Source: Porticoccus sp964608185 | GTDB taxonomy: Bacteria > Pseudomonadota > Gammaproteobacteria > Pseudomonadales > Porticoccaceae | Direction: 5' to 3' | Length of the DNA stretch: 13,553 bases | Assembly: GCA_964608185.1 (NCBI GenBank) | Contig: CAZSMR010000032.1 | Location: 1 to 13,553 of the forward strand | In this document: one piece after another, positions 12,228 to 13,553 of the stretch | Position numbering within the stretch: position 1 is the first letter of the stretch | Layout of the letters: each line of letters starts with the position of its first letter | The notes under the pieces: generated by a model | What the model saw: the letters and a program-made list of their open reading frames with translations, nothing else | The model's database searches: none | What the model was told of the DNA's origin: nothing | Position numbers and translations under genes: made by a program

Positions 12228-13553
12228 TTAAAAACTATATGAAAGACCTCCTTTGATAGATCTGCCACCACCTAGAACTTTATCTTTTATGAAAGAGACA
12301 TGATCCCTAATATTCTCATCAAGTAAGTTTTCAGCTTTGAGGTATACGCTTACTGATTTGTTTGATGGTATTTGATAGTTTAAGTGAAAAGTAAGATCAG
12401 AGTAACTGTCACTTTTTATCTCATACTTGCCAATTTTATTTTGACTAAATACTTGCCTCATACTTAAATCGCTTTTTAAATTACCCCAGTCGCCTAAAAT
12501 AGTTGCTCCCAGTGTAACCGGTGGTATTCTTGGTAAATCCCCACCATTTCGATTTTTTGCTCTTACGTAGTCACCCCAAATATTCAATTTATAGTGTTTA
12601 GCTAAAGCGAAATCACCCTGAAGCTCTAAACCATAAAATTCAGCTGGGATATTTTGATACTTGAAGACTGAAATTTCTTCACTTTCATCTTCACCCTCGT
12701 GCATATGTTTCTGTGTTTGCCCAGAATTTATCATAGCTATATAACTATTAAAACGAGTGTAATAAGGTGAAACCGTTATATTTTTATTTTCACCTACCCA
12801 ATTTAATGTTAAATCTAAGGAATTTGATCGCTCTTCACTCAGGCCTCTATCACCTTGTTCAATCGTTTCTGTAGCATGGTGATGGCCGTATGCAAATAGT
12901 TCCTCATAAGATGGGGCTCTTTGTATATGACTTAAACTTACACCTAATGATAAGTCAGGCCTCAGTTCCATCTTTGTTTCTACAGATATGTTTGAAGTTT
13001 GAAACGTTTTTTCAGAATCCTTGAAGGATGTTGAGTTCTCCTCTCCACCAGCAGCCTCACAACCAGTATCGGTGTAGTCCACAGTACACCCATCATCACT
13101 TGCAAAGTCATTTCCATTAAATTTAACGTAACCTTGCCTAAAACCAAATGTAATCTCTTGGTTATTAAAAGTGAAATTTTCTAACATATATAAAGATATT
13201 TTCTTGGAATTATTATTCGCGATCATCGGACCACCTTTCTCTTTAGAGAATCTTGATGTGCCGAAATCTAACCCTATAACACCCTCTGTTTGGTTGATAA
13301 GTGAATGTATTAGTTCAAACTTACCTTCAAAGGTATTCCTTAAGAATTGAGTAGCAACCTCACCACTTGACTCTACTTCGTCATGCTCATATTCAGTATA
13401 ACTAGTGTCGAACTTTAAGCTATTAATGCCAGCTGATATATTATCTTTTTGGAATATATAGTTATATCGGTCTGACTCAACTTCCATACGTGCACCGTTT
13501 TCAATTGGATTACCGTACCTCATATCATACCCTTTGTATGAAAAACCAGTATA
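12228..13553 (-). CDS. ZnuD-like TonB-dependent outer-membrane receptor (N-terminus outside the window)
   Basis: The frame is open to the right edge, giving the last 441 residues: most of the 22-strand barrel without the TonB box and plug. TGFSYKGYDMRYGNP near the edge and SLSHIQRAPSYEELFAYG match the zinc-receptor (ZnuD) branch. This branch imports metal across the outer membrane using TonB energy. Likely metal-binding loops are GHHHATE (about 12870-12890) and HMHEGEDESEE (about 12680-12710), both rich in His and acidic residues. A loop near 13030-13085 carries two cysteines, DDGC and DTGC. The protein ends in GGLSYSF with a C-terminal Phe, as expected for BAM-assembled barrels. An internal ATG at 13523 is not the start, because the frame continues upstream. 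Zinc is the best guess for substrate, and copper or haem cannot be excluded. Confidence 0.88.
   Translation of the reverse strand, partial: YTGFSYKGYDMRYGNPIENGARMEVESDRYNYIFQKDNISAGINSLKFDTSYTEYEHDEVESSGEVATQFLRNTFEGKFELIHSLINQTEGVIGLDFGTSRFSKEKGGPMIANNNSKKISLYMLENFTFNNQEITFGFRQGYVKFNGNDFASDDGCTVDYTDTGCEAAGGEENSTSFKDSEKTFQTSNISVETKMELRPDLSLGVSLSHIQRAPSYEELFAYGHHHATETIEQGDRGLSEERSNSLDLTLNWVGENKNITVSPYYTRFNSYIAMINSGQTQKHMHEGEDESEEISVFKYQNIPAEFYGLELQGDFALAKHYKLNIWGDYVRAKNRNGGDLPRIPPVTLGATILGDWGNLKSDLSMRQVFSQNKIGKYEIKSDSYSDLTFHLNYQIPSNKSVSVYLKAENLLDENIRDHVSFIKDKVLGGGRSIKGGLSYSF

Noticed and set aside
1..13553. CRISPR arrays, transposons, phage genes, tRNA or rRNA
   Set aside because: None of the characteristic repeats, transposase motifs or RNA signatures was seen on either strand.

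Overview
The window is AT-rich (about one third G+C by eye) and gene-dense. Its gene content points to a free-living, probably marine gammaproteobacterium: a Blc-type lipocalin, DUF1365, DUF3833, DUF3429 and DUF6435 proteins, a ZnuD-like TonB receptor and a queC-queE pair. No rRNA, tRNA, insertion sequence, prophage or CRISPR is visible. The exact lineage cannot be fixed from the sequence alone.

Layout. (1) Positions 1-190 hold the last 51 codons of an SDR-type oxidoreductase on the + strand and a bidirectional terminator. (2) Positions 219-2301 (- strand) are a two-gene surface unit: an inverse-autotransporter beta-barrel with no passenger domain, followed by a secreted six-cysteine protein of unknown function. 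(3) Positions 2501-6987 (+) are a tight five-gene operon: FAD/NAD-binding oxidoreductase, DUF1365, CFA-synthase-like methyltransferase, DUF3833 lipoprotein and SDR. A small DUF6435 gene follows. (4) Positions 7266-9598 hold an envelope and redox group: Blc lipocalin (-), DUF3429 membrane protein (+), exported TlpA-like thioredoxin (-) and exported glutathione peroxidase (+). (5) Positions 9670-11036 are queC-queE of queuosine/7-deazaguanine synthesis, with a structured leader that resembles a preQ1-I riboswitch. (6) Positions 11183-12115 hold an orphan small basic protein and a ferritin-like protein behind a strong extended -10 promoter. (7) A bidirectional terminator separates these from a ZnuD-like TonB-dependent receptor (-) that runs off the right edge.

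How it fits together. Regions 3 and 4 read as membrane-lipid modification and protection: a methyltransferase acting on unsaturated acyl chains, a flavoprotein and accessory proteins, a lipid-binding lipocalin, and periplasmic thiol/peroxide enzymes. Several of these families recur in the sigmaE-ChrR singlet-oxygen response of other proteobacteria, although no rpoE or chrR lies in this window. The methyltransferase lacks two of the residues that bind bicarbonate in classical cyclopropane synthase, so its product may be a methylated rather than a cyclopropanated fatty acid. The most novel-looking items are the split inverse autotransporter with its secreted neighbour, the variant methyltransferase, and the queC leader.
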